Shown in pieces: positions 6,269 to 6,282 of a DNA stretch of 6,282 nucleotides (positions within the stretch are counted from its first letter, which is position 1; every line of letters begins with the position of its first letter). The position numbers and the translations under genes were made by a program. Where the stretch lies: contig CAMWLX010000217.1 in NCBI GenBank assembly GCA_947175225.1, positions 1-6,282 on the forward strand, given 5' to 3'. The stretch is from an uncultured Porphyromonadaceae bacterium. Its GTDB lineage: Bacteria > Bacteroidota > Bacteroidia > Bacteroidales > Muribaculaceae. Under the pieces are notes generated by a model that did not search any database, was not told the DNA's origin, and was given only the letters and a program-made list of their open reading frames with translations.

Positions 6269-6282
6269 TTCCATTCTTGTGT

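Overview
The window reads as bacterial chromosome from the order Bacteroidales, possibly a Muribaculaceae- or Prevotella-like gut lineage. The grounds are: A-rich leaders without Shine-Dalgarno sites, a perfect TAnnTTTG-type -7 box at 4448-4455, a long PurF-family protein with the LKHECG start typical of Bacteroidales, a Crp/Fnr regulator of the Bacteroidetes subtype, and a large secreted beta-rich protein ending in a type-IX-like tail. The organism call is inferred from recognition, not from a search.

Layout: five genes, all on the + strand. A short AT-rich repeat (3-35) precedes pyrE (40-681, orotate phosphoribosyltransferase). After 13 nt comes pyrB (695-1774, aspartate carbamoyltransferase), which carries a PyrI-type zinc domain fused to its C-terminus. 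A 74-nt gap holds a perfect 9-bp hairpin. Then comes a long amidophosphoribosyltransferase of the PurF family (1849-3747), started by TTG, and 6 nt later a Crp/Fnr-family regulator (3754-4386). A 130-nt gap contains a good promoter box and leads to an uncharacterised secreted protein (4517-6268).

How the genes relate: PyrB catalyses the committed step of pyrimidine synthesis. PyrE and PurF both consume PRPP, at the orotate step of pyrimidine synthesis and the first step of purine synthesis. The first four genes are close enough to be one nucleotide-synthesis operon with a transcription factor at its end, although the hairpin before purF could split it. The secreted protein has its own promoter and looks unrelated.

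The most interesting item is the PyrB-zinc-domain fusion. It keeps the part of PyrI that docks onto the catalytic chain but has no room for the nucleotide-binding allosteric domain. Both pyrE and pyrB also look more like clostridial than Bacteroides enzymes, which suggests a transferred pair. I see no CRISPR array, tRNA, rRNA, insertion sequence or phage gene.
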